Positions 51,329 through 64,000 of a DNA stretch of 64,000 bases are shown here, in pieces. Under the pieces are notes generated by a model that saw only the letters and a list, made by a program, of their open reading frames with translations, was not told the DNA's origin and ran no database searches. Both the position numbers and the translations under genes were made by a program. Position 1 is the stretch's first letter. Every line of letters begins with the position of its first letter. This DNA comes from Lethocerus indicus (Eukaryota > Arthropoda > Insecta > Hemiptera > Belostomatidae): positions 8,119,600 to 8,183,599 of the forward strand of contig JACDQD010000007.1 in assembly GCA_019843655.1 (NCBI GenBank), read 5' to 3'.

Positions 51329-51355
51329 TTCACGTACCGAAGAGAGGACAAACAT
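51329..51355 (+). repeat. Short direct repeat block, copy 1
   Basis: TTCACGTACCGAAGAGAGGA followed by CAAACA recurs at 51858-51884 within the same cluster, about 529 bp away. Confidence 0.85.
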
Positions 51356-51409
51356 AGATAAGTACATCAAACTGAAGAAGAGATCGAAGATGAGGCCAAT
51401 GTGTACACC

Positions 51410-51650
51410 AGAATAAAAACAAATAACGATGTATTTGTTTTTTTTTATATTTCAATTATATTATAGCTTCCGGACATTGTGATAAGTCGTTCAGAAGTGT
51501 TTAGTCAGGTTATACATTACATTAATTCACGTAAGATACACGTAACTGACGAACCTTAACGAAAGTACAGACCCCAACCGAAATATAGTGCCTATGCTCA
51601 AGAATACGTCTGTAGATTGTCCCGAACCACTGAAAAAGTACGTCAACGCT
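51410..51650 (-). repeat. SINE-like body, copy 1 (no tRNA head)
   Basis: It matches 52448-52668 nearly base for base, with small indels (an extra GATACACGTAA-type insertion here). On the minus strand it starts near GTTCGGGACAATCTACAG and runs through AGGTTCGTCAGTTACGTG to TTTATTCTGG. No tRNA-related head follows at the right end. Confidence 0.8.
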
Positions 51651-51857
51651 CTGTTCGTGTGTTACATATTTACATCATAATATGTTTCCGGTAGATCTGT
51701 TCTATCGTCGAAATAAGGAAGTAAAAAACCTGCGTGTATACGAACAGAATATAACAAAATATAGACAAACCAGCATTTTAAGGTGAAATTATTCGGGACC
51801 CCAGCCCGCATAGACGTCCAGGAATACATATATATAGGAATATACACAACATACAAA

Positions 51858-51884
51858 TTCACGTACCGAAGAGAGGACAAACAG
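51858..51884 (+). repeat. Short direct repeat block, copy 2
   Basis: It is the same TTCACGTACCGAAGAGAGGA CAAACA block as at 51329. Confidence 0.85.
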
Positions 51885-52042
51885 AGGGAGATTTATGTAT
51901 AAGATACGTGGCAACAATGCCGTTAGTGAGAGGTTTAATGGAGGAGAAGCAGCGTTGCCAGAACGAACGCCAGAACGAACGGTGGGGCCTGGCGGCGGCC
52001 ACGTTGCCGGATCCAACAGACAGCTGCACAACTCCACCATCG

Positions 52043-52182
<140 letters not shown>

Positions 52183-52439
52183 TCGCTCTTTTCTTACTCT
52201 ACCCCAACAAAAGCATCTGTTTTATTGTTTTTCCCCTCTCTCTCACACTATCCAACACTACCGGCCGCCATATGCGTTCTGAGGGAGGACCGAGTCCGTT
52301 TCGACTGCTGGGTCGACGGTGGTTACTATCCATCGGAAGGGTCCGTTAGTCAAATTTTATATATATACATACACTATATCTACTGGAGATACGTATATTA
52401 ATAACACGATGCAGAAATAACATAGCTACTACTCGAATA

Positions 52440-52775
52440 TGAAGTATTCGTACAGCGGAATAAAAACAAATAACAATGTATCTGTTTGTCTGATATTTCA
52501 ATTATATTGTAGCTTCCTGACATTGTGATAAGTCGTTCAGAAGTGTTTAGTCAGGTTAAACATTACATTAATTCACGTAACTGACGAACCTTAATGAAAG
52601 TACAGACCCCAACCAAAATATAGTGCTACGCTCAAGAATACGTCCGTAGAGTGTCCCGAACAACTGAATCTGCCCCAACAACAAAAACAGAGGAGGTCTC
52701 CAGCGTGTATCGAACCAGCGACACGGGACTATTGTGCTAATCGCCCGGCCAACCAAATATATTGGATCAATATGG
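52440..52775 (-). mobile_element. tRNA-derived SINE-like element with B-box head and body
   Basis: On the minus strand a tRNA-like head (GGCCGGGCGATTAGCAC ... GGTTCGATACACGCTGG) carries a perfect B-box at 52716-52707. After a T/G-rich linker comes a body shared with 51410-51650. The A-box is degenerate. The head-to-body order, with Pol III promoter elements at the 5' end, is that of a SINE. No SINE family name is assigned. Confidence 0.6.
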
Positions 52776-53369
52776 GGTCCCATTTTAGAGAATAGTTCAT
52801 AACAAAACTTATGAACGACGTCACAATTGTTACCTCCTCGTCCACATACATGTGTACTATAGCAAATCGACTGAGAAAAGAATAGACCGATTCCAACTGT
52901 AAAATCGTAACAAAACATATTTATATTTAAATATTAAAATGTATAGAAGAAAAATGGAATTGCAAGATTGAATGTTGCCGGTCGTGAACATAGAAACGTA
53001 CAATCGTTAGGTCCCTCCACAATGTGCTATTTGGACATCAGGTACCCACTTTGGATACGAAAGGTAAAAACAGGGTCCGACCGGAAACAGTGACTGTACA
53101 AAAACTGATAATATTGTACAGGTAAACGACAATCTTTTGTTGTACAGTGTATTCGAGACGTCGTCATTTTCCTCTTTTAAGAGTCAGTATTTTTATACGA
53201 TAAAAACCTTCAAACGATAATGAAATGTCTTTATACATGTCTTATTCCTCCTAAGTTATTTGTAGTAACAGTAGTAGTTCAAATAGTGCTACCCTAAAAT
53301 AAATACTGGGCATCCAGAACGACAGTCAAAACTACTAATTACCATTGTATGTACACTACTACATCCGCT

Positions 53370-53455
53370 AACGTGGGCAGGCCAGGATGTATACCAGGAG
53401 TCGGAATCGATCCTAACCTGAATGTCGTGCTAATTGCTCAACTACCTCGGCCCCA
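53370..53455 (-). mobile_element. tRNA-derived SINE head
   Basis: On the minus strand GGGGCCGAGGTAGTTGAGCA, then ATTAGCACGACATTC, then GGATCGATTCCGACTCC. The A-box is one base off and the B-box GGATCGATTCC fits. The ATTAGCACRA block between the boxes is shared with the SINE head at 52.7 kb, so the two are probably related. Confidence 0.55.
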
Positions 53456-53716
53456 CCATAACCAATTTAAACATCAAAAGCGTAGAAAATTAGCAATATC
53501 CCGCACCGCTGGTAATGCTGAAGAGACGAAGGAGGTCAATGTTTGGGTTTTTGATGGATAGTAATATGTTCACCAGACAGGACGAATGAAAAATCTCATC
53601 TGAGTCTTTTCTAAAGAGGGTACAGTAACGGGATAACGTCCAGTGGCCATGTTGGTACCTCGAACCTGTTCCCAATTAGTGCTTGTACCTGTACAGGTCT
53701 CTTCCTGCTCGTTTCT

Positions 53717-53903
<187 letters not shown>

Positions 53904-53929
53904 ATCCTCCGCCCTCCTTGGAACATAAA

Positions 53930-56900
53930 CTTCGCAGTATCTCCAGAAATTCGGTCGCTGTCCCGTAATTTATAACCGCAGCGCCGTACCGCTTCCGCTG
54001 GGATTGAAATGTTCTAAAAACAGTCATTGTCTCTCGTTTGGAACACACTTCCCGTGTTTGAAAAAATCATCAAATTTAGAAAATGCTGGTCTGTCCCGCT
54101 CTCTTTCTATCTGGGATGGACCAGTTTCCCCGGTTGAATGATTGATTAGTACTGCGCATTCTCCATTGCGCTTAGAATTAAACTCTTGACGATTTCTACT
54201 GTAAAAACAGAATGTTACCTTTGCCACAGTACTACAGGGTTGTGTAGTACCAGTAACGTAATACTGGTATAACTAAAAATTGGAGGAGTCTATTCCACGT
54301 ACTGATAATATAGCCGAAGTTACAAAACAAATCCCTCCGAGAAAAAATGCCTAGATAAGTATAAAAACATTTAAATTTGCAAAAATTGCACAAGTAGACA
54401 TATATTTCAGAAACCAAGATCAATCTGCCCTATTCAGAGTGTAAGTTTTTCAACTCCAGATTAGAACGCCAGCTGGTACCCTTAGATGCCAAAACAATAG
54501 GCAAATGAAACAAGCGCCACGTGAGAACAGTTGTCTCTACAAAGCAGAGAGAAAGAGGGGGAGAAGGAAAGAAGAAAAAGAGAAATTGAGAAGGCGTACG
54601 GCCGAAAAGCATGAGAACAAGAGAGGTGTGAAGTAAGAAGAGGAGGAGGAGGAGGAGGAGGAGGAGGTCAGTGCTCCCGAGTCGGTTCCCCAAATTAGAA
54701 AGTGACCCAATGCAGTGGCACTCGAGTGAGGACATCCAGACCGCAGTTTAATTTCTTATTGGATGTAAATAGCTAATAAAAAAAATTAATAAAATACAAG
54801 TCCGGCAATCTATTTTAAGAGGAGAGAGAAAAAAACTTGGCAGAAACGCGGCTTCAAAAAAATTCTATTACTGGTGTAGTGGAGCCAAATAAAACTTGCG
54901 GGCGTAGACAAGTCTCTCGAAGTAGTTACCCTTACTAAAGTAGCAAACAAGCGAGGGTGTGCCTGAAATTCAAATATCGTGTAAAACAAACCAAACTCAA
55001 TGTTGACACGTTTCATAATAAACGGGAATTTAGCCCCATTATTAAAGAGGACGACCCCGTAGAAAGGGCGCCCGGCTTCCGTTGACATCGGACCTTTCGA
55101 ATAAAGAGATGTTTTTAATTTGGAGCTAGCTAGTCGGAGAAGAGTAGTAGTTCTTCGTAGCGGAGCAATTAAGAAGAGAAAATGTATTCCAATTTTTTAT
55201 CTAGGATACTTATCAATCTTGAGGCTGAGACAACAGAGCCACTGTTATACTAAAATAGCCCATTCATTCCTATCATCGATCGTTTCTTGTTGACTCGTTT
55301 GGAATACAAAACGGATGAAAACATTTTGCGATAAAACTTTACACCGAAACATAACAATTAAAACAGCACTCTTCGTAAGTACTAAGATAGTACTTAAGTA
55401 CCTGAAACGGGTCCCTCGGGGTAATAGTAGCAAAATTCTTTTCTTCTTTAGATGTGTGAAGACAACCAACAATATTTTCTACGTCACACAGATAATTGAT
55501 ATAATCACCTGTGTACTACACTTATGTCCTTTCAAAACTAAAAACTCAAAAGGAAACCGCTGTAAACTGAACTTTCGAACGCCCGGTTACGAATTTTATG
55601 AGGGCGGAAATCCGAGATTACTTTATAAAAGAAAGAAAGAAAGAAATATATGTTACGAGCTCTTTACTATAAACGTTCACAGTGATTCCCGTGTTCTCTC
55701 CGAACAGGGGTTATTTCAAGCACTGGACGGTAACTGCGTCCAACCACGCAACTAACTACCCAGTCGGAAGGGATACAAAACATGCGATGAACCCGTTTTT
55801 ACACGACGAAGCGGAAAATGAGATTTAAATTTCTGCGCCTGAAACCAACGCGAACTATCCGCAATAAGAGTAATTGAGAGAAAATAATTCTTTATATTTT
55901 TCGGCAACCAACTAAGCGTGTGAAAATTATACACGTATACTTTTGCACGATGTTGAACTCAACTGAAAAATCAAATATTAATTCTATCAATACAATTTTT
56001 ATAAGACGGATGGAAGTTAAATTTGGTTAAAGTTTCTATTTATAAAAGTGCCCTCCGACTAGTTCAGAAATGTCCCTCAGAAATGTTGCAGTATATTGCG
56101 AATAAACGACTCATCACAACAAACGCTCGGTGCCAAGAATTCTTAAAGCGAGCCTGAACCTGTCATATATCATCATTTCGAATCGGAAATACGAGTGGGC
56201 AAATTTAAAATGACCGGTTTGTTTGGCTGTGCGATTAAAAACCAGGGTAAAATTTCTCATTTCATTATTTGTATACACAACATATACGGACACTGCAGGA
56301 AATCATTTAACCGGAAGAATACTAGCCGTAATTTCTACATTATTTTCTATACATACAATTGTTATTATTCAAAACATAAAATTCGGACGAATTGGCAATC
56401 TCCATTATAGGGCGTAAACAACAAATGTTCGGATTATTAGTAGTATCTTATCTCTTACAAATATACACACTGAAGAGACTGAAGCTTATCGTCGTTCGTC
56501 AGATACCGAAGTAATTGTTTGCATTTAGGCGTTAAAACGTGGAATATCACGTTTCACACTTTTTAAAATTGTGTCTTCCGGTATGATTCTTTATTAACAA
56601 ATCAAAGTCTATCGTGTTGATTTAATTATTCATAAACATTAAGACTACATTATAACTGCAGTATTTATATAATTTTATATAAACCATGATCATAAGGCCC
56701 GTATTTTACTGTATTAACACTAAACTCAAAGTTTATTGTAAATAAACATCCTAGCATCCATACACGTTACATAGACGTAGCAATCTTATAAATAAAAACT
56801 GGCGGGACATATACAGTTCGAATATGTGCCAGAAATACTACAGCAGAAACAGAGCCTTTCAAAGAACCAAATATAAAAAATACTACGCTCGAAAAACAAT

Positions 56901-57190
56901 GGACTAAACGTATGCGTATTGCAGATAATAGAAAGCTCATAGTTTACCACATTTACCATTGCGCTGAAACATTATATTTTTTTAAATAAACAAACTTGAA
57001 GTTCAATGGATATTTTTTGACAGTATCTCGATTCAAAATATTTACAGCCCCAGTAAGACGTTTATACCAAAAAAGAAAAGTAGAAGAGCCGGTTGATCAG
57101 GTGGAAAGTATAAGAAAAAGAATATTGGGCCAGAGGACCGGGAGATTTGGCAACAGAGCGGGCCACAGGGACCATGATGTAATGGCGGAG
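53930..57190. other. Intron-like stretch
   Basis: It holds a (GAG)n tract at 54638-54667. The longest non-repetitive plus-strand frame in the window (55315-55755, 146 codons) is here. It has no signal peptide, transmembrane pattern or recognised domain, and is probably a chance frame. Confidence 0.45.
54638..54667 (+). repeat. (GAG)n trinucleotide microsatellite
   Basis: About ten GAG/GGA units. Confidence 0.95.
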
Positions 57191-57206
57191 GGATCGATCC
57201 TGAGTT

Positions 57207-57560
57207 GTGAGCGAGAGAGAGAAAGAGAGAGAGAAAGAGTGGAAGGGAATGAGGGAGGAAAGAGAGGAGGTGAACGACGGAAAGAGAGTGAGAGGGAACG
57301 ATACAGAAGGGTCGAGGAGAGTGAATGGGGGTTGGGTGAGGTAGAGGGCGATATACTGAAAGGGGAGGGGAGACAGAGAGAAAGAGAGGGGAGGGGTATA
57401 AATGGAACGGGGAAAGGGATGAAGGAAGAGAACCAGTGTGAGCTTAGTGAGCGAGAGAGAAAGAGAAAGACAGAGTAGGGGTAAGGCGGGGATAGGAAGC
57501 GAGAAAGGGATTGAGGGTGGTGGAAGAGGGAGGAAGACAGAACGATGGTGGAGAAGGGTA
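57207..57560 (+). repeat. Purine-rich, GA-dominated imperfect tract
   Basis: About 350 bp in which the plus strand is mostly A and G, with GAGAGAGAAAGAGAGAGAG-type segments and scattered pyrimidines. Minus-strand frames of about 200 codons across it are low-complexity Ser/Pro/Leu and are not genes. Confidence 0.85.
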
Positions 57561-57599
57561 GGGTACACCAAGGGATAGAGTGAGGGATGGGGGGTAGGA

Positions 57600-57850
57600 C
57601 CCTCGGTGCGACCCACCACCACCAGCGACCACTCACTCTGTATAGGAGCACGGACGCGCACGCACAGGAGCGCAGCCACGCTCCCACCCCCGCTCCCTTA
57701 CAATACCCTGGCCCTATTTATTCCATAACGGTGCATTACTCTGTTTACCCCCTTCCAACTCTCACCGACCGCCGCCCCCATCATCCCCCTTACCCTACAA
57801 CACTACCCCGCCGAACGCACGCGCCCGCGCTCCCACCCCTCTCCCTTTAT
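57600..57850. other. Pyrimidine-rich, CpG-containing block
   Basis: The plus strand switches to C/T-rich sequence with CCACCCCCGC and CGCACGCGCCCGCGC segments. It follows directly on the purine-rich tract. Confidence 0.7.
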
Positions 57851-58373
57851 TAGAATGCCGAGGGAGGCCGTAGGCTAATGAGAAATACACGATGGAAACT
57901 TGGTTCCCCAACCCATTCGAATGGATAAATAAGTCCTACCACCTCACCCTTCGAACGGATTAAAAACTACTAATAGCGAATTCCCATATTAGAATATCTT
58001 TCGATCTACAAATAAAATGTAAATATTATTCGAAAATGGATTCCACCTCTTAAAAAAAGTCCCGGCAAACAGAAATCTATATTGTCACACCGATATTTTT
58101 CCGGGAATATAATATTATGAAGGGCGTATAAAAGCAATTAATGTGACTCGATCGTTTAAAAATAAAACGACGTATTTCTCTTCATTTTGCTTTTCGGCTT
58201 ATAAATACGGTTATAAGTATAGCGGTCCGCATTTTATTCTGGACATTATGCATAGTATAGTGCTGACCCGGGGTTTAGAGCGAGGGTTGTAGAGAGTGAG
58301 CGGGAGAGGGGAGGTACGGGAGGGGACCTACAGAGATAGGGGCGGGAGCGAGAAAGAGAGAGTTTTGGAAGGG

Positions 58374-58402
58374 TGAGGGTTGAGGGTTGAGGGTAGAGGG
58401 TG
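58374..58402 (+). repeat. Heptamer tandem repeat (GAGGGTT-like)
   Basis: GTGAGGGTTGAGGGTTGAGG followed by GTAGAGGGTG makes about four units. G-triplets at regular spacing could form a quadruplex. Confidence 0.8.
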
Positions 58403-58555
58403 GGTCTGGCAACAGCGCGTTTAGCCTGGCATCGATCAGGGGGGGGCCCACGGCCTCTCTTTGGGCCGAGAGAGGTGCCGCCCCCCACCGGCATTCCAAG
58501 AGGGGATTCCCCGCTGGTCATCAACTGACAGGGGTGGAGCTCACTCACCCCGAGC

Positions 58556-58590
58556 TATAAAACCCAGCTCCCAGTTATTATTATTCAGTT
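58556..58590 (+). promoter_or_regulatory. Candidate TATA + initiator core promoter
   Basis: TATAAAA begins at 58556. TCAGTT at 58585-58590 fits the arthropod initiator TCAKTY, with the start A at 58587. The TATA-to-start distance is 31 bases, the usual spacing in Drosophila. GC-rich sequence lies just upstream, and an ATG follows 30 nt after the start. No clear DPE is seen at +28. On the plus strand it would be antisense to the Spen transcript. Confidence 0.4.
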
Positions 58591-58616
58591 CACTTTCACA
58601 AGAATCGTTCCAGAAA

Positions 58617-58748
58617 TGGGGTCTCCCTACTCCCATCCGATGTATTTTTCCCCGAACGTCGGAAACGTATCGCAAATGGAAGCAAATATTCCTCCTCTTG
58701 TCAGCTTTCTTAAAAATTCTACTACGACGCTAAAATTAAATGTTTAAA
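58617..58748 (+). CDS. Small ORF downstream of the candidate promoter, unknown function
   Basis: An ATG in CAGAAATGG context opens a 43-codon frame, beginning MGSPYSHPMYFSPN and ending TTTLKLNV before TAA. It follows TATA and Inr at the right distances, with a 30-nt leader. No domain or signal peptide is recognised. It could be a first exon (no strong donor was found inside), a microprotein or chance. Confidence 0.2.
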
Positions 58749-58749
58749 T

Positions 58750-59673
58750 AATTGCGACGTCCGTGTTTGTCAACTGATCTAGATATTTTTACCTGACTCG
58801 TATGAAACAAAACGAGAATTAAGCTTACCTTATAATAAAGACTCGAATTTTATAATCGACCACCGTCACGATAGATGAAGTAAAACGGCAATACCGAACA
58901 CAAAACTTCCATCTCACCATAATTAATGCGATGATTTCAAAATAGCGTTAACTGAACTTAAGCCGCCCTAACCACACTATAAATAGTCGTTAGAAACAGT
59001 CCTACAAGTAGGAGTAACATTGAAACAACCCTCAAAGAACCAATGTTTATCACCCTCAGTTATCTAATGCATAATTCAAATAATGACCAAAAACGGCTAG
59101 CAAATCTTAGTACGGCACAAAAAACCTTTCCCTACAGTCTTTTTCCCCTCCCGAGTTGTTAAATAAGTTAAAATGAAGAAAAAAACAACCCTATATTTAT
59201 AGCGTTTTCCAGTCACGCTACTGGAGCAATACTTCGAAAAACTCGATCGCCAACGGCCGATCATGTTATATAAAAAGGAAGTTTATTTACCGTAACCAAG
59301 GCAATTGGGGAGGGTGGAGGGGATGTTTACGAATTGAAACTGGCAAGCACATGCAAAGGATTTATCGACAAATCAATGGACTGACAAAAGGGGCCTTTGG
59401 ACCTCCACCTCTTACTATATTCTGTAACTGCGCCAAAACTAATTCTCTTATATACAAAGGGAAAATGACTTCTCACTCTTACGATTAAATACTCTGCTTC
59501 AAAAAAACGAATGAAAATGAAAGGTAAGGGAAACCAAGTATGGATATACGAAAGTTTGTTTGTGCTTACATATAACACTGCTTATGTACTGATTCCAGAA
59601 TGTAAAGTGTAAACAGCATAAACGTTTTATATTTGTATATAATGGTGGTAATACTTTTATATATATATAAATA

Positions 59674-59734
<61 letters not shown>

Positions 59735-60520
59735 GTAACTTGTAAAAAAATGGGGACGTTATATATGTGTAATGATGGCCAGCAGTCAGAACCGTTTGGA
59801 AGATTACTGGTTGAATTCATTATTAAATTAAGAATCTATATATTAACACAGGCTTCATTTAGGGATTAACATATTGAGGAAATGGATGTACACACAAAGG
59901 TAGATGAAAGAACATGTTCAGGACTGGATCGGTTGCAATTTCACGACGACGCAGGTATATATTAAAATACAGATACCGTTTGGTGTGGTAGACATTTTTC
60001 AATATTTAAACAGCAGGAATAAATTGGCGATGGACGGATAAATTGGGGAGGATAGGGCAGCGGAATGGAGTCGGCGTTGAAGGTCGAGAAAGTGGTACAG
60101 GGGGCGGGACAGGTGTGCCCCCTCATCAACTAAAAGGGCTTTTTAGATAAATTAAACCCTTACAGCCTCCTGACGCGTTTTATGAAGTCATTAATGTGAA
60201 ATCCCCGCCGCTTGTACTGATTAGATTTCGGGCTAAAAGGGTAAAACGCTGCCAAGGGTGGCACTAGAGAGGGGAGTCAGAGAGAGTTCATTCATGGCCC
60301 TCGATGGAATATGTCGAAATTTCCGAATCGCCAAACAATTAGAGCCTTTCCCTGCTAGAGTGAGCTGTTATATTTATTCCTCAAAATATTTATTCCTGTC
60401 AGAATTTACATATTATTAAATTCTATATTATTGAACACTCAAATCTAATGTTCATTATCTGTGATAATACTTTTTTTTTACTTTACGCATCAAATTAATT
60501 TTTCTTCTAAACGTTAGAAT
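58750..60520. other. Intron-like stretch
   Basis: It contains one TA-rich tract and no supported genes. Confidence 0.5.
59657..59732 (+). repeat. (TA)n microsatellite, interrupted
   Basis: Two AT tracts separated by AAATAAATAA, together about 76 bp. Confidence 0.96.
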
Positions 60521-60527
60521 TGGAAAT

Positions 60528-60678
<151 letters not shown>

Positions 60679-60679
60679 G

Positions 60680-63600
60680 AGTCCCAGTATCTAAATACCA
60701 GAACTGTGTTATAATAAATTCCAATTCCTCGATATTATGTACCCATTTAACATCTCCCTACAATGTCGGAGACCGATCGTTCGAAAAGAATCGCAATTGG
60801 CTTACGTTTGGCTTAAAATAGCCAGTTAAACTTTAATAGTCTTTATATCACCCCATAAACCCCTCTCCCCTTAAGTTAGGGTTTTATTAGGTTGTAAAAT
60901 CTAATACCGACGGCAGTAAAAGTGATCTCTATGCCATTCAGGGGGGACAAATACGTGCCTGTCGCATTTCTTCACCCAAGGAAAAAAATACAAAAAAGTA
61001 ACGAGGAATACGAAAATGTATCCAAGAAATTTTAAGCCACAGTTCCAGTCAAACATAATATTATGGGAAATCACTGTAAAGCTACATAAATTTCGCTACG
61101 GCCAATTGTATGAAAAAAATTGAATACGAAACACTACACGAGATAAAATAAGAAATCGCTCCTTCTTTTAACTTTGTGAAATTTCAAATATTTCCACAAA
61201 ACGGAGCCCGGGCAGAAATTGTGCGTCAGTATCGAACACACGAGGGAGGTCGCGAGGTTGGTTCACACAAGGCTTATAATTTGCCTGCCATTTTGTGAAA
61301 TTAAAATCGCGATGCAGATGTGCGTGTCTCTCGGGGAAGGCGAACAGCCTTGGGTCACGGGCAAACGGCATTTTGTCCCGAACGGCATTTCAGAACGGCG
61401 TTCGTGTCTAATCTAGTGAAATTGTAGGGGGGAAAAATTCAAATTTTAAAGAAACCGTAGATTCGGCCCATAACCCAATACTCTCTCTACGTTTTTGAAT
61501 ACCCACTTGGACTTTCCAAGTTCCAGTCGCTAGATTCCAGTAGTCCTAACGTATTGTTATGAAATAATTACCTATTATTATTCCAACTAATATTTTTGTA
61601 CAATATATTTCCTCATAGTGTTATGAAAGTAGTGAAAGTATAAATAGATTTTCACATTAATACACAGAAAATTATGTGAATAGCATGCCCCATTAGACAT
61701 TAAAATTTTACAAAACGCGATTCATACCCTTTTAAAATGCTTCTATACATGTTTATCAAAATGACTACTCAAGTATATGCAGTTTCAGAGACAGGGCGAT
61801 ATGCGAAGTCAAGAGAACTATAAAAATTGTCTAACAGCCTATCGTCTAGGTGAAAAAAAAGCTGTAATGAAGGCGTTACTCCAAAGGCTAACCACTCACA
61901 TCTGGAAGACCAACCTTGTATGATGTGAACATATCATTTTGTAAATTTGATACAAACGACTATGATGGACAAAAAAATGAAATTCACTCAAGATTCTATT
62001 TTTGCCGACTAACCGAGGGTAAACTGAACTGAAGCTTCCTATTAAAAAATTAAAAAGGAAGATATTTACTACACGACACTCAATAAACCGACTGGATTAC
62101 ATCATCCATTCTCCTTGGCTATTTATAGACTTTCATGACGGCGCTCAAACATTCAGACGCCTGCAATGTACTCGAATCGCGAAATAACGACAGCCTTGTG
62201 GGAGATTTCAAGATCGACAGATAATTTCCTGGGCAGAAAAACATCCGACTCTGACGTGAAAGAGAAAATTCGCGTACGGTCTGAACTATAGGAATCAAAG
62301 AAATTCGACCCGAAAAAGGAGGAGATCCCCCCGAAAAGTTAAGGTGTACTTTCACGCTATGGCGTCTTCGGGAGGAGCCAGGACGATGGGAGGCCGTAAC
62401 CTTATCTACTGACATCTCGGAGGAGCTTTCTCTCCGGGCGGCGACCCAGTTTTCACCCGTAGATCGAGTTCACTAAAATTGTTATTCACGTATTAATATT
62501 TTTTTCTTACGCGTCTCAAAATATTATACGATCGGATAACTTTTTCATACGGCAAATACGTAACTGTAAAAGGCCATTGATACTATCTACAAGCACAAGT
62601 GTTAAATTGATAATCAACAATTCGATTACTTACAAAAAATCGGTAGCGGGATATGCATTTAAATTGACGACTTTAGTATCGCGAGTAAACAGCAGCCTTA
62701 CCGAAGGGCTGGTAAAATAATGGAGGGGGTGTTATAATGGTAGGAAGGGTCGACCGGTCATCCCTTGTCCGCAAGAGAAAGCGCGGACGTTATATTATTA
62801 ACAACTTGGCTTATTTCCGAGTTTCCGTTCAAAAAAGATTTGGGCACCGAAAATACATGACTAAAGGTCACCCCTCAGACGCAAATAATCGTTCACAGAT
62901 ATAATGGGACCGTCCCCCCGCGAAAGGAGTGAATCAATCGGACAGGCGGTTCGGGGACGGGAGAGTTTCGATTTTCGCTCCGGCACTTGAGACTTTCTTG
63001 ACAACGTTGCCGACGTGAAAACTCCCCGGAAAAAGCCCTACGGGTAACGCCGTTGCAACTGCTGACGTAATACGTATCGACCGGCGGTAGAAAAACCAGC
63101 CCGGGGGGGAGCTGGAAGTGAACCTGCATGGGGCAGTGAGGGGGGGGGGCAAATGGCCGAAAAGGGAAACGGAGAATGCCCAATTCAAACTGCGTTCATA
63201 ATTCCTAAACATTCGCATACAGCGATTATCATAAAAGTAAGGCTTCTTCAGTACAGTGCCCGCTTCGTGATACTCTTGACAATTTAATTAGACGGCCGAA
63301 GTAACTGTTCACAAATGTACACTGGGACACTGGTACATTTTAATCGGGACGGAAACTGGACTAAAGGATACAGACCTGTTAAGAGGAGAGAACATTTTGA
63401 ATGAAATGTTAATTGCCTTATCAAAAATGAATAATTACATCGGTTTTAATACTGAAGGCCAAATGACACCTTTACATTTGATTACGCTGCAAATTGGGAC
63501 ACTACAGTTATAGTTGTAGTTTTTCAAAACAGTATTCTTTTCTAAGAGAAAGTCAAAATATTTGAATTATTAAAGTATGCAACAACTAAATTAAAAAAGA

Positions 63601-64000
63601 AAACTGGGACATTTATTCGCATATCCCGTATTAATTTTTGTACGAATTCAGAAAACCTATTCCATTAGACACTATATCACAGATTCAGTTCTTGATTGAT
63701 TCTTCCGTCAGTGAGTCCAGTGGGCACTGGTCCAATTTCGCTGCAAGTACTTGCACTTACTCCCGGGGCTACCAAATTGAATTAATTGGTTCCCTTTTTT
63801 AATGTTCTCGCCATAGAGCTAACTCTACTCCTATTTGATATAGCGCCGTTAATCATTTTCTAGAGTTGCGAAGAAATAGAAATAATTAACGACCGGAGGG
63901 ATCATAATAAGGATAGAAAAAGGAATGGCAAGGTAAATTCTAATAAGAGCACAAATTAAGTGTCCACATCTATCTAAGTTTGAAGCAGTTTATACAACAA
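60680..64000. other. Intron-like stretch to the window edge
   Basis: Nothing was recognised. GC-richer patches at 62100-62450 and 62890-63220 carry minus-strand frames of 94-98 codons without motifs. Confidence 0.5.

Noticed and set aside
55315..55755. 146-codon plus-strand ORF with an ATG
   Set aside because: No domain, signal peptide or coding-like composition. A frame of this length can arise by chance in 64 kb.
57062..57687. Two overlapping frames of about 200 codons on the minus strand
   Set aside because: They are low-complexity Ser/Pro/Leu translations of the purine-rich tract, and two frames are open at once.

Overview
The window looks like part of a large arthropod (probably insect) genome. 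It is AT-rich, CpG is not depleted, and long stretches are non-coding. It carries very long (GA)n/(CT)n and (TA)n microsatellites, small hairpin and tRNA-derived repeats, and only one clearly recognisable coding exon. The order or species cannot be fixed from the sequence.

The anchor is a minus-strand exon at 20784-21185. It encodes the second half of RRM1 of Split ends (Spen/SHARP/MINT), a transcriptional co-regulator. It begins with the RYGRVQSVKILPR block and is bounded by a good 3' splice site and a near-perfect 5' splice site. A Gly/Ser run of about 35 residues sits in the loop before RNP1. No other Spen exon was recognised, so I read the window as two giant Spen introns around one small exon: at least 42.8 kb upstream in transcription (21186 to beyond 64000) and at least 20.7 kb downstream (20783 to before 1).

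The most interesting signal is on the same strand. At 1295/1294 and at 47071/47070 there is a pyrimidine tract and CAG followed directly by GTAAGT, each with a plausible branch point 20-30 nt upstream. That is the zero-length-exon signature of a recursive splicing (ratchet) point as known in long Drosophila introns. A weaker third site (CAG|GTAGGT) lies at 34633/34632. No equally good site was seen on the plus strand.

Region by region. 0-6 kb: intron-like, with a ratchet candidate, a (GA)114 tract and a diverged 340-bp tandem duplication. 6-9 kb: a cysteine-rich minus-strand ORF fragment and a CpG-rich island. 9-20 kb: microsatellites, a B-box fragment and a fragment of a foldback element. 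20.8-21.2 kb: the Spen exon. 27-41 kb: copies of a foldback element whose core is a 38-bp near-perfect or perfect hairpin, a SINE-like A-box next to a CT tract, a 29-bp tandem repeat and the weak ratchet candidate. 44-47 kb: a 22-bp perfect palindrome and the second strong ratchet candidate. 49.9-53.5 kb: a cluster of related repeats and SINE heads. 57.2-58.7 kb: a purine-rich block that switches to a pyrimidine-rich block, followed by a TATA + Inr + ATG arrangement on the plus strand. 60-64 kb: one more long GA tract and otherwise unremarkable sequence.

Most other open reading frames are short, or are translations of microsatellites (SLSLSL, RERERE, YIYIYI), and were not accepted as genes.
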